A stretch of 64,000 bases of DNA from Spirosoma arboris. Lineage in GTDB: Bacteria > Bacteroidota > Bacteroidia > Cytophagales > Spirosomataceae. The stretch spans positions 62,001-126,000 of the forward strand of contig NZ_WPIN01000011.1 of NCBI RefSeq assembly GCF_009754945.1. Reading direction: 5' to 3'. Positions 16,476 to 25,530 of the stretch are shown piece by piece. Position 1 is the first letter of the stretch. Each line of letters opens with the position of its first letter. The notes below the pieces were generated by a model that was given only the letters and a program-made list of their open reading frames with translations, made no database searches and had not been told where the DNA came from. The translations under genes and the position numbers were made by a program.

Positions 16476-17906
16476 TTACGCCTTACCCTGCCGACTAATA
16501 AGTACATAGTAAATAGGAACTCCCAGGAGAATAATGCCCAGGCCCGGCAACGTATAACGCGTCTCGAAAATGAGCAGCAGCACCGCCAATGCGAATGCGA
16601 TGACTACATAAACGGCGGGCAGAAATGGGTAACCCGGAGCCTTATACGGTCGTGGCAATTCAGGGCGATTCCAGCGCAGGCGGTAAATACCCAGAATGGT
16701 TAGAATGTAAAATAACAACACCCCGAAAATGACCAGTGCCAACAGGTTGTTGTACTCACCTGTGAGGCACAAAACACTAGCCCAGATACACTGCATCCAG
16801 AGGCTATAACCCGGTACATCATTCTTGTTGAGGACGCTGGCCTTCTGGAAAAACAGCCCGTCTTTCGCCATAATGTAATAGACGCGGGCACCCGACAGAA
16901 TCAGGCCATTGTTGCAGCCAAACGTAGAGATCATCGCCATAATGGCCATGATGACGGTGCCGCTGCTGCCAAAAATATAATCAGCCGTCACCACACCAAC
17001 CCGATCGCTGGGAGCAAAAGCAATGGCTTTCAGGGGGACTACCGCCAGATACATCACATTGGTCAGGATGAAAATAATGGTTACCACCAACGTGCCCAGG
17101 ACCAGACTCAGGCCAATGTTACGCTCGGGCCGTTTCACTTCGCTGGCGATGGATGTGATGCTGTTCCAGGAGTCGCTCGAAAAGAGTGTTCCTTTCATTG
17201 AAATGGCAATCGCGCCAAAAGCCGCCAAACCAGCTAGTGGGGTGTACGACAGTTGGTCGCCCGTTAGCGTCAGGCTCGACAGACTCCAGGCGTTTTGCCA
17301 GTTAGCCTCCCAGATATCGGAGCGAGCGCCCCAGATGAAGCCGCAGATAATTAGCCCGAACAGTGACACCAGCTTTATGATGGTCAGAAAGGTTTGCAGC
17401 GCAGCCCCGTCTTTCACCCCGCGACTATTAATGTACGTCAGCAGGGTAATTACTAGAATCGCTACCAATTGAGCCGCCGATAGCCGAAAAAAGCCCGCTT
17501 CAAGCAAAATGTTGGTGTCGCTGAAGGCTGGAATCAGGTAGGCGGTGAATTTGGCAAAAGCGACCCCCACGGCAGCAATCGTACCCGTTTGAATAACAGC
17601 GAAAAACGACCAGCCGTATAGAAAACCAACCAGCGGATTATACGCTTCCCTTAGGTATACGTACTGACCACCGGCTTTGGGGAACATGGCAGCTAACTCC
17701 CCATAACTAACGGCGGCAATTACCGTTATGATACCGGCCAGCAACCACATAAACAGCATCCAGCCAGCCCCACCGACGCTGCGGGTTATCTCGGCAGAAA
17801 CGATAAAAATGCCCGATCCGATCATGGACCCAGCCACAATCATCGTGGCATCCAGTAAACCCAGTCGCGGCACAAATTCCGTTGTTGGTTCGGTCTTGGT
17901 TTGCAT
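16476..17906 (-). CDS. APC superfamily amino acid permease
   Basis: 476 residues from the ATG at 17906; the frame extends to 17981 but the extra residues are hydrophilic and unlike family N-termini. The first helix has GLLDATMIVAGSMIGSGIFIV, the conserved unwound substrate-binding segment (GSxIGSGIF) of APC transporters. About 12 membrane helices follow, including ELAAMFPKAGGQYVYLREAYNP, which is typical of the LAT/YfnA-like group. It imports or exchanges amino acids across the inner membrane. It is the first gene of the minus-strand run with the M61 and DUF885 peptidases, 113 bases upstream of M61, which points to use of peptide-derived amino acids. Confidence 0.92.
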   Translation of the reverse strand: MQTKTEPTTEFVPRLGLLDATMIVAGSMIGSGIFIVSAEITRSVGGAGWMLFMWLLAGIITVIAAVSYGELAAMFPKAGGQYVYLREAYNPLVGFLYGWSFFAVIQTGTIAAVGVAFAKFTAYLIPAFSDTNILLEAGFFRLSAAQLVAILVITLLTYINSRGVKDGAALQTFLTIIKLVSLFGLIICGFIWGARSDIWEANWQNAWSLSSLTLTGDQLSYTPLAGLAAFGAIAISMKGTLFSSDSWNSITSIASEVKRPERNIGLSLVLGTLVVTIIFILTNVMYLAVVPLKAIAFAPSDRVGVVTADYIFGSSGTVIMAIMAMISTFGCNNGLILSGARVYYIMAKDGLFFQKASVLNKNDVPGYSLWMQCIWASVLCLTGEYNNLLALVIFGVLLFYILTILGIYRLRWNRPELPRPYKAPGYPFLPAVYVVIAFALAVLLLIFETRYTLPGLGIILLGVPIYYVLISRQGKA

Positions 17907-18282
17907 AGCGTAGTTACGGTTTATATTTGCTGATCTATGTTCATCACCAAACAACTGTTGGTGTTTGAGTTGAATGACCACTAATTCTATGGCAATTAAA
18001 TCATTCTATTGTGTATCTAAATGAAGTAACTTTCGTACTTGTTAAAAAACTATCAGTACTTGCTAACTAGTGCGCAATGGAGGCCGATCCTGGCTACTAT
18101 CTTCGTTGTATAATTTACTTACCTTAGTACACTGACTGAATCTATTGGGTAACGTATCAGGCGTTTACTGAGCTGTACGACACCTATCTGGAAACACTAT
18201 CCACTCCGGCCTTACGTAGGTTAAACCGTCAGAAACTTAACGAAGCTGATACTATTTTGCTAACGAAAGACGCTCATTGCAC
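17907..18282. other. Long divergent intergenic region with a coding-like remnant
   Basis: This 376-base region holds the promoters of the divergent permease and GH127 genes. From 18143 to a stop at 18290-18292 a plus-strand frame reads as plausible protein (FTELYDTYLETLSTPALRRL, NRQKLNEADTILLT) but has no start codon and is blocked upstream by a stop. It may be the 3' end of a lost gene. I do not recognise it. Confidence 0.3.
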
Positions 18283-20694
18283 ATGTTTATAAATCGACTA
18301 AAAACAGGGCTGGTACTGATGTTATCCACCCTACTGGTAGCAGGATACGCTCAGCCTAAATCGGGTGGCGATTATCCAATTCAGCCTGTGCCGTTTACGT
18401 CGGTAAAGGTAACCGACCAGTTTTGGGCACCCCGCATTCGGCTCAATCATGACGTTACTATTCCGATTGCCCTCAAGCATTGTTACAGCACGGGGCGGGT
18501 CGATAACTTTCTCATCGCCGGACATCTGAAGCAGGGTAGTAAATTCTGCACCGAATTTCCCTTCGACGATACCGATATTTATAAAATCATTGAAGGGGCC
18601 AGTTATTCGCTCCAGACCTTTCCAGACAAAAAGCTGGAATCCCGCATCGATTCATTGATCGATTATGTAGCGCGGGCGCAGGAGCCTGACGGATACCTCT
18701 ATACGGCCCGAACCATCGACCCACTGCACCCACATCCCTGGTCGGGGTTGAAACGCTGGGAAAAAGAGTCGGACTTGAGCCATGAACTCTATAATAGCGG
18801 TCACCTTTTCGAAGCGGCCGTGGCGCATTATCAGGCGACGGGTAAACGATCGTTGCTCAATGTTGCGATTAAAAACGCAGATCTCTTGGTCAAGGATTTT
18901 GGCCCTGGTAAACTCCATTACGCCCCCGGCCATCAGATTGTGGAGATGGGATTGGTGAAACTGTACCGAACGACGGGCAAACAACAATACCTGAATCTGG
19001 CGAAATTCCTGCTCGATGTACGCGGTAAAGGCAAGGAGTACAGTCAGGATCACAAGCCGGTTATTGACCAAACGGAAGCTGTTGGGCACGCGGTCCGGGC
19101 TACTTACATGTATTCGGGTATGGCCGATGTAGCGGCCATTACAGGCGATAAAGCCTATCTGAATGCTATCGACCACATCTGGAACGATGTCGTCGATGAC
19201 AAATATTACATAACGGGCGGCATTGGTGCCGAGGGTGGCCACGAAGGATTTGGCAAAGCCTATGACCTTCCTAACATGGCGGCTTACAACGAAACCTGCG
19301 CGGCTATTGGCAACATCTACTGGAACCAACGCCTGTTTCTGCTCCACGGTGATGCCAAATTTTATGATGTACTGGAGCGAACACTCTACAACGGAATGCT
19401 CTCGGGTGTATCGCTCAGTGGCGACCGGTTTTTCTACCCTAATCCGCTCGAATCGAAAGGACAACATGCCCGTAGTGCGTGGTTTGGCTGTGCCTGCTGC
19501 CCCAGTAATGTGTGCCGGTTCATTCCGTCGGTGCCGGGCTATGTCTATGCGCAACGGGGAGATCGGCTCTACGCTAATCTATTCATTAACAGCACGGCAA
19601 CGATTACGCTCAACGGTACTGCCGTTACCGTGGCCCAGGAGACAAAATACCCCTGGAATGGCGACGTCGCGTTTACGGTGAATCCAGCCAAAACGAAAGC
19701 GTTTGAACTGGCTATTCGAATTCCGGGTTGGGCGCAGAATCAGCCGGTTCCGGGTAATTTGTATTCGTTTGCCAGTCAGGAAAAAACGCCTGTCACGTTA
19801 ACGATCAATGGCAAACCTGTTTCTTACAAACTGGAAAATGGTTATGCTATTATCAGCCAGTCGTGGAAGAAAGGAGACGTCGTTCGACTGTCGCTGCCTA
19901 TGGATATTCGCCGGGTGGAGGCCAGCGCTAACGTGAAAGCCGATCAGGACAAAATAGCGCTGGAACGGGGCCCAATCGTTTATTGTGCCGAGTGGTCAGA
20001 TTCGCCAGATGGCCATGTTCTCGATCTGATCGTTCCCGATAATGCGCCGTTACAGGCTGAGTTTAGCGCCAGCTCACTAGGCAGCATTGAACTGATTACG
20101 GGCGATGTACAGAAAGTAAAGCGGGGACTGAACAACGAGATTGAAACCAGCCCGGCCAAACTCACGGCGATTCCATACTACGCCTGGGCCAACCGGGGCA
20201 CCGGCGAGATGGCCGTCTGGCTGGCCACCAAACCGACGGCGGCTAAGCCAACGCCTGTCCCAACGATTGCCTCAACCAGTACGATTTCGGCTTCGCATAA
20301 AACCAAGGCGCTGATGGCGTTGAATGATCAGGATACGCCGAAAAACTCGAATGATCGAGACAATTTGTATTACCACTGGTGGCCGAAAAAAGATACCCTG
20401 CAATGGGTTCAGTATACCTTCGAAAAGCCCGCTATGGTTTCGTCGGCCAAAGTGTACTGGTTCGATGACAGTCCGTGGGGAGGATGCCGGATTCCGGATT
20501 CTTGGAAATTGCTTTACCAGACTGCAGCCGGCGACTGGCAGGAAGTAAAAATCAAAAAACCTTACACGGTCACCAAAGACAAGTTTGACGAGATTGCCTT
20601 CGAACCGGTACAAACGGGTGCGCTACGCATGCAGGTACAATTGCCCAAAGAAGCAGCCAGCGGCATCATTGAATGGTCGGTAGGCCATGACTAA
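18283..20694 (+). CDS. GH127 beta-L-arabinofuranosidase with C-terminal discoidin-like domain
   Basis: 803 residues from the ATG at 18283 (a TTG at 18277 precedes it). The signal peptide ends near VAGYAQ. The (alpha/alpha)6 catalytic domain has the GH127 zinc-thiolate active site: E337 and C339 in NETCAAIGN, and C405-C406 in FGCACCPSNVCR, one of which acts as nucleophile in characterised members such as HypBA1. A beta-sandwich follows, and from about 665 a domain with NLYYHWWPKKDTLQWVQYTF resembles F5/8-type carbohydrate-binding modules. It should release L-arabinofuranose from plant arabinan or glycoproteins in the periplasm. A second GH127-type gene follows 203 bases later, beyond a large palindrome. 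Confidence 0.9.
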   Translation: MFINRLKTGLVLMLSTLLVAGYAQPKSGGDYPIQPVPFTSVKVTDQFWAPRIRLNHDVTIPIALKHCYSTGRVDNFLIAGHLKQGSKFCTEFPFDDTDIYKIIEGASYSLQTFPDKKLESRIDSLIDYVARAQEPDGYLYTARTIDPLHPHPWSGLKRWEKESDLSHELYNSGHLFEAAVAHYQATGKRSLLNVAIKNADLLVKDFGPGKLHYAPGHQIVEMGLVKLYRTTGKQQYLNLAKFLLDVRGKGKEYSQDHKPVIDQTEAVGHAVRATYMYSGMADVAAITGDKAYLNAIDHIWNDVVDDKYYITGGIGAEGGHEGFGKAYDLPNMAAYNETCAAIGNIYWNQRLFLLHGDAKFYDVLERTLYNGMLSGVSLSGDRFFYPNPLESKGQHARSAWFGCACCPSNVCRFIPSVPGYVYAQRGDRLYANLFINSTATITLNGTAVTVAQETKYPWNGDVAFTVNPAKTKAFELAIRIPGWAQNQPVPGNLYSFASQEKTPVTLTINGKPVSYKLENGYAIISQSWKKGDVVRLSLPMDIRRVEASANVKADQDKIALERGPIVYCAEWSDSPDGHVLDLIVPDNAPLQAEFSASSLGSIELITGDVQKVKRGLNNEIETSPAKLTAIPYYAWANRGTGEMAVWLATKPTAAKPTPVPTIASTSTISASHKTKALMALNDQDTPKNSNDRDNLYYHWWPKKDTLQWVQYTFEKPAMVSSAKVYWFDDSPWGGCRIPDSWKLLYQTAAGDWQEVKIKKPYTVTKDKFDEIAFEPVQTGALRMQVQLPKEAASGIIEWSVGHD

Positions 20695-20740
20695 AACTAA
20701 ATCCCTTGAAAGGGCAGACAGCGTATCCTCGGTCTGTGTC

Positions 20741-20870
20741 TCAAGTTCTCGCTTGGCTTCGCCGAGTGAGGATTATTATTTCAAGGGCCTCCGGCCCGTT
20801 TTATAGTAGTCTACCGGCCAGAGGCCGTCAAAAAATAGCCCTCACTCGGCGAAGCCAAGCGAGAACTTGA
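20741..20870. repeat. Nested palindromic element, copy 1
   Basis: The outer arms are a perfect 31-bp inverted repeat, 20741-20771 with 20840-20870, containing GTTCTCGCTTGGCTTCGCC. Between them a second inverted repeat is built from GGGCCTCCGGCCCG near 20784-20797 and CCGGCCAGAGGCC near 20814-20826. A closely related element is at 53922-54059 and a partial one at 42061-42080. It carries no frame of its own. It fits a small non-autonomous mobile or extragenic palindromic family. It ends only 26 bases before the second GH127 gene. Confidence 0.85.
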
Positions 20871-20896
20871 GGCTTCCCATTCCTGATAAAACAACC

Positions 20897-23248
20897 ATGA
20901 AAAAACTAGTTGTCACGATTACGCTATCGCTTCTAGCGGCAATAGGCTTCAGCCAGTCCTATGCCCCTGAACAGGATAATCCAACCGTAAAAGTGAAACC
21001 TGTGGTGTCCATCAAAGCGTATGCCTTTCCGCTCGGAGCTGTTAAACTGCTCGACAGTCCATTTAAACGGGCGATGGAAGCGGACACGCGCTACCTGCTG
21101 GAACTCAAACCTGATCGGCTACTCTCAGAGTTTCGGGTGCATTCGGGATTAAAGGCCAAAGCGGAGAAATACGGTGGCTGGGAATCATCGGGCCTGGCGG
21201 GACACACTCTTGGCCATTACCTGTCGGCCTGTGCGCTTCAGTATACCACCAGTAACGATCCCGAATATTTAAAACGAGTCAACTACATCGTTGATGAACT
21301 GGCCGAATGCCAGCAAGCTCGGAAAACGGGGTACGTAGGAGCCATTCCGCGCGAAGACAGCGTATTTGCCGAAGTGTCGCAGGGCATTATTCGCTCGCGG
21401 GGATTCGATCTGAATGGAGCCTGGTCGCCCTGGTACACCGTGCATAAAGTGATGGCGGGTTTGCTGGATGCCTATCTGTATTGTACCAATGACAAAGCCC
21501 TGAAAGTCAACGTAAGTATGGCAGACTGGGCGGGTGAGATTCTTAAAAATCTGAATGACGAACAGATTCAGAAAATGCTGCTCTGCGAATACGGCGGCAT
21601 GAACGATGTGCTGGTGAACACGTATTCGCTGACGGGCAACAAAAAGTACCTCGATCTATCCTACAAATTTCATGACAAACGTATTCTGGATTCGCTGGCG
21701 GTTCATAAGGACATTTTACCGGGTCGGCATTCCAACACGCAGGTTCCCAAGCTGATTGGTACTATTCGGCGCTACGAACTGACGGGCAATCAGAACGATT
21801 TTGCTATGTCGGATTTCTTCTGGAATACGGTTGTCAATCATCATACCTACGCACCGGGCGGCAACAGCAATTATGAATACCTGAGTACGCCCGACCAGCT
21901 CAACGATAAGCTGACCGACAACACAATGGAGACCTGCAATACCTACAACATGCTGAAGCTAACCCGGCATTTGTTTGCGCTACATCCCAGTTCTTCGTAC
22001 ATGGATTTCTACGAACGCGGTCTTTACAACCACATTCTGGCGTCGCAAAACCACAAAACGGGCATGGTGTGCTATTTTGTCCCCTTGCGGATGGGTACCC
22101 GAAAGCATTTCAGCGATGAGGAAGAAAGCTTTACCTGCTGTGTAGGTTCGGGTATGGAAAACCACGTCAAGTATGGGGAGAGCATCTATTTCAAAGGGGC
22201 TGACGGTAGCTTGTATGTTAACCTCTTTATACCATCGGAGCTGAACTGGACCGAGAAAGGATTGCGTCTGACGATGACATCGAATCTCCCCACCGATCCC
22301 ACGGTATCACTGACCGTTCAGGCCGACAAAGCTATTGCTGTACCGATTCGGATTCGTAAACCTAGCTGGATTAACGGCGAGATGACCGTTCGAGTCAACG
22401 GCAAATCCGTGTCGACTACCCGGATCGAAGAAGGATACGTAGTGATTGCCCGGAAGTGGAAAACCGGCGACAAAATCGAATTTACACTCCCGGCTAATCT
22501 GCGCTACGTTGCCATGCCAGACAATCCGGCCCGGCAGGCCTTTTTCTATGGCCCAGTCCTGTTAGCGGGCGATTTAGGAGCCAAAGAACCTGATCCGATG
22601 CAGGGCGTTCCTGTATTCGTGACCAATAACACCGACCCAAATCAGTGGCTCAAACCTGATAGCCAGCCACTTGAATTTGAAACGACCAATACAGGCACCC
22701 AATCAGCCGTAAAGCTGAAACCGTTTTACGAACTTCAGGCAAATTATTACACGGTGTATTGGGACGTATTTACGCCCGAAAGTTGGAAAAAGCAGCAGGC
22801 TGTTTACGAGCAAAAACGCCGAGAAGCCGCAGACCTGGAACGCCGTACCGTCGATTTGCTGCGGGTGGGTGAAATGCAGCCCGAACGTGATCACAACTTC
22901 ACGGGCGATAAGCTGGAAACAGGCGAAGATCACACCCGCAAATTCCGGGTAGCCAATGGTGGTAGCTCCATGACGTTTACCATGAAAACCGACCCGAATG
23001 CGCAGAACATCCTGATTGGTACGTACTGGGGAATGGATAATCGGGGACGGCTGTTCGAGGTACTGGTCGATGATAAAGTGATTGCCAGTGAAGACCTGAA
23101 CAAGTACAAGGAAAGTCGCTTCTACGATATTTCGTATACGATTCCCGCGGAATTGACGAAAGGGAAAGAGTCCGTTACTATTAAGCTTCAGGCCAAACCG
23201 AACAATTCAGCGGGGCCGGTTTATGGCCTGCGGTTAGTGCGTGAGTAA
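20897..23248 (+). CDS. GH127/GH146-type beta-L-arabinofuranosidase
   Basis: 783 residues from the ATG at 20897; the frame is open to a TTG at 20867, but that lies inside the palindromic repeat and would place 10 residues before a normal signal peptide (MKKLVVTITLSLLAAIGFSQ). The helical barrel has the active-site pieces METCNTYNMLK (E345, C347) and FTCCVGSGMEN (C414, C415), as in GH127 and the related GH146. The C-terminal part (LEVLVDD-type region, SRFYDISYTIP, GPVYGLRLVRE) matches the beta domains that end many Bacteroidota family members. Together with the upstream enzyme it suggests stepwise removal of L-arabinose from different linkages. Expression may be affected by the hairpin just upstream. 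Confidence 0.88.
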   Translation: MKKLVVTITLSLLAAIGFSQSYAPEQDNPTVKVKPVVSIKAYAFPLGAVKLLDSPFKRAMEADTRYLLELKPDRLLSEFRVHSGLKAKAEKYGGWESSGLAGHTLGHYLSACALQYTTSNDPEYLKRVNYIVDELAECQQARKTGYVGAIPREDSVFAEVSQGIIRSRGFDLNGAWSPWYTVHKVMAGLLDAYLYCTNDKALKVNVSMADWAGEILKNLNDEQIQKMLLCEYGGMNDVLVNTYSLTGNKKYLDLSYKFHDKRILDSLAVHKDILPGRHSNTQVPKLIGTIRRYELTGNQNDFAMSDFFWNTVVNHHTYAPGGNSNYEYLSTPDQLNDKLTDNTMETCNTYNMLKLTRHLFALHPSSSYMDFYERGLYNHILASQNHKTGMVCYFVPLRMGTRKHFSDEEESFTCCVGSGMENHVKYGESIYFKGADGSLYVNLFIPSELNWTEKGLRLTMTSNLPTDPTVSLTVQADKAIAVPIRIRKPSWINGEMTVRVNGKSVSTTRIEEGYVVIARKWKTGDKIEFTLPANLRYVAMPDNPARQAFFYGPVLLAGDLGAKEPDPMQGVPVFVTNNTDPNQWLKPDSQPLEFETTNTGTQSAVKLKPFYELQANYYTVYWDVFTPESWKKQQAVYEQKRREAADLERRTVDLLRVGEMQPERDHNFTGDKLETGEDHTRKFRVANGGSSMTFTMKTDPNAQNILIGTYWGMDNRGRLFEVLVDDKVIASEDLNKYKESRFYDISYTIPAELTKGKESVTIKLQAKPNNSAGPVYGLRLVRE

Positions 23249-23301
23249 GTCGTGAATGAACCAGGTGTTGATAGTTAGTCAATTATGGGATTATTTTTTT
23301 A

Positions 23302-23374
23302 TCATTCCGACCTTAGGAGGAATCTCAACGTTGCGTATTAGTCAAGCTTGAGATTCCTCCTAAGGTCGGAATGA
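23302..23374. repeat. Perfect 27-bp inverted repeat
   Basis: The arm at 23302-23328 (starting TCATTCCGACCTTAGGAGG) is the exact reverse complement of 23348-23374, with a 19-base spacer. It lies 53 bases after the GH127 stop and 50 bases before the AraC start. The sequence resembles ATTCCGAC/GGAGGAATC extragenic repeats I associate with Bacteroidota genomes (from memory, unverified). It may also serve as the terminator of the glycosidase gene, although there is no clear T run after it. Confidence 0.7.
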
Positions 23375-23424
23375 CAGAAAGCATCCTAACGTTTTCTACA
23401 AAAGGAAAAGTTAAAAATATACTA

Positions 23425-24318
23425 ATGAAGCCCTTATTGTTCAAAATTCCGTCTGTCGATGATCGGTCGTTTCGTATCGAGCAGGATAATCTGGCGCATT
23501 TTTATGGGCATCTGCATTTTCATCCAGAGATTCAATTGACGCTAATCCAGGAGGGCGAGGGTACATTGATTGCCGGCGACAAGATCGACCGATTTATGCC
23601 CTACGATATTCTGATGCTGGGTACGAATCTTCCGCACGTATTACGAAGTGATCCAGCGTATTTTCAGCCCGATTCAACCCGGCGCTCGACGTCAGTTTCT
23701 ATTCTGTTTCGCCCAGAACAACTGGCGTCAACCGTATTCGAATTACCCGAGACCCGGCATCTGAACCAACTGCTCCAGGAATCCCGGCATGGGGTTCGGT
23801 TTCGCAGTCGGGAAGGGCATCCACTGGCCGAACAGTTAACCGCTATTCCAGGGCTTCGGCCATTCGAACAATTTCTGAGTCTATTAACGATACTGGATTA
23901 TCTGGCGGCCAATCCGGCCCGGGAAGTGCTGTCGGTGGTGGCATATGAACAACCACAGCGCCCCGAAGATCACCGACGCCTGGAACAGGTATTTTCGTAT
24001 ATTCTTGAACGGTACGATTCGCCAATCTCGCTGGACGATGTAGCGAATATCGCGAATCTGACACCAGGAGCCTTCTGCCGCTTTTTCCGTCAGCATACCC
24101 GCAAAAAGTTTTCGACCCTGCTCAATGAAGTCCGTATCGAACATGCCTGCCGTCATCTGCGCGAATCCAAGCAAACCATTAGTCAGATTGCCTTCAGTTG
24201 TGGGTACACAAATCTGTCAAATTTCAATCGTCAATTCAAAGAAGTTACCGGGTTAACTCCCGGTGATTATATTCGAAGCTATCACAATCAACAGGTAAAA
24301 AAACAGTTCTCTACTTAG
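23425..24318 (+). CDS. AraC family transcriptional regulator
   Basis: 297 residues from the ATG at 23425, preceded by AAAGGAAAAG; the frame extends upstream into the 27-bp repeat and those residues are discounted. The N-terminal cupin (about 15-110) has the pattern HFHPEIQLTLIQEGEGTLIAGD, usual for sugar-sensing AraC proteins. The C-terminal double helix-turn-helix covers about 195-295: ISLDDVANIANLTPGAFCRFF and ISQIAFSCGYTNLSNFNRQFK, then TPGDYI. By position it is a good candidate regulator of the two arabinofuranosidase genes before it and perhaps of the aldolase-like gene 28 bases after it. Confidence 0.9.
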   Translation: MKPLLFKIPSVDDRSFRIEQDNLAHFYGHLHFHPEIQLTLIQEGEGTLIAGDKIDRFMPYDILMLGTNLPHVLRSDPAYFQPDSTRRSTSVSILFRPEQLASTVFELPETRHLNQLLQESRHGVRFRSREGHPLAEQLTAIPGLRPFEQFLSLLTILDYLAANPAREVLSVVAYEQPQRPEDHRRLEQVFSYILERYDSPISLDDVANIANLTPGAFCRFFRQHTRKKFSTLLNEVRIEHACRHLRESKQTISQIAFSCGYTNLSNFNRQFKEVTGLTPGDYIRSYHNQQVKKQFST

Positions 24319-24346
24319 TTAGACTTTACAACCGCCATCCATCTCT

Positions 24347-25519
24347 ATGTTCACAAGACGAAACTTCCTGCGTATTTCCAGTCTTTCTGCCGCACCGATC
24401 TTGTCTGTGCTGGACGAGTTCCCAAAACAATGGCTGTCGGACAGTCCCGAACCGGTGCCTGTTCGCTTCACGGGAGATGGGCCGATTTATTCGCCGACTG
24501 ACTTTATTGCCAAACTTGGGCAAATCAATCAAGCGCAACCTATCGAGCGGGATGTTTATGGAAAAGGGGGTAGCATTGATGCATTAACCAAACAATTTGC
24601 GACGATCACCGGTAAAGAGGCTGCTATTTATCTGGCCTCAGGTACGTTGGCCAATCAACTGGCGATTTCAGTGCTGAGCGGTGACAATACAAAAGTATTC
24701 ACTCAGGAAACCAGTCACGTTTATCGCGACGAAGCTGATGCGGCTCAGTCGGTATTTGGCAAGCGGCTCATTCCACTAGCGCCTAAGAAAGCCTATTTTA
24801 CGGTAACCGAACTCCAGCAGTCCATTGAGGAACACAATCAGGGCGAAGTGTTCAGAAGCGGTATTGGCGCCGTATCCATTGAAAATCCAGTTCGCCGATG
24901 TGATGGCCAGTTTGTTCCCATCAACGAAATCAAACAAATAGCGGCTTTCTGTCGGCAGCAAGGCTACAAACTACATCTGGACGGCGCTCGTCTTTACATG
25001 GCGGCCACCTATTCAAACACATCCATAGCCGAGTATGCGTCTTACTTTGATACGGTCTACATCTCCCTCTATAAATACCTTGGTGCAGCAGGCGGTGCCG
25101 TTCTTTGTGGCCCCAAAGCAACGATTGACCGGATGGAACATTTAGCCAAAATTCATGGGGGTGTTGTCTTCATGAGTTGGGCCAATGCGGCCATGGCCCT
25201 GCATCATCTGACAGGTTTGGAGGATCGCCTGAAACGTAGTGCCGATCAGGCTTCCCAATTGTTTGCCCGACTTAATCAATTGCCTGATCTTAAAATCACA
25301 GCAATTGAAGGGGGTACCAACATATCAAATCTACAATTGTCCCGGTCTGTGAATGCTAAAAAACTGAATGAAATCCTGTGGCAGAAACATCGTATTGGCC
25401 TGGCAGGAGCGAACGCCGATGGATTACTAAAGTTGATGGTGAACGATAGCTTATTAAACCGTACAAACGATCAGCTTGTGACTGCCTTTAAAGAGGCTCT
25501 CACACAGGCCAAAGCTTAA
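24347..25519 (+). CDS. Threonine aldolase-type beta-eliminating lyase with Tat-like signal
   Basis: 390 residues. The N-terminus MFTRRNFLRISSLSAAPIL carries a twin-arginine motif and a hydrophobic stretch, so export through Tat is likely. The rest is a fold-type I PLP enzyme of the low-specificity threonine aldolase / beta-eliminating lyase group: SGTLANQLAI (98-107), ENPVRRCDGQ, cofactor aspartate D212 in LDGARLYMAA and lysine K243 in SLYKYLGAAGGAVL. Such enzymes split L-threonine or L-allo-threonine to glycine and acetaldehyde. It follows the AraC gene by 28 bases and is probably in the same transcript. Export of this family is unusual. Confidence 0.85.
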   Translation: MFTRRNFLRISSLSAAPILSVLDEFPKQWLSDSPEPVPVRFTGDGPIYSPTDFIAKLGQINQAQPIERDVYGKGGSIDALTKQFATITGKEAAIYLASGTLANQLAISVLSGDNTKVFTQETSHVYRDEADAAQSVFGKRLIPLAPKKAYFTVTELQQSIEEHNQGEVFRSGIGAVSIENPVRRCDGQFVPINEIKQIAAFCRQQGYKLHLDGARLYMAATYSNTSIAEYASYFDTVYISLYKYLGAAGGAVLCGPKATIDRMEHLAKIHGGVVFMSWANAAMALHHLTGLEDRLKRSADQASQLFARLNQLPDLKITAIEGGTNISNLQLSRSVNAKKLNEILWQKHRIGLAGANADGLLKLMVNDSLLNRTNDQLVTAFKEALTQAKA

Positions 25520-25530
25520 TATTTCTGTAA

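Noticed and set aside
18652..19554. 300-codon minus-strand frame inside the GH127 gene
   Set aside because: Antisense shadow of a well-supported catalytic domain with low complexity of hydrophobic pattern and no homology cues.
20867..20896. TTG start for the second GH127 gene
   Set aside because: It lies inside the palindromic repeat and would spoil a normal signal peptide that begins at the ATG 30 bases later.
23302..23374. Insertion sequence ends
   Set aside because: The arms are separated by only 19 bases, so nothing can lie between them; it is a palindrome, not an IS.
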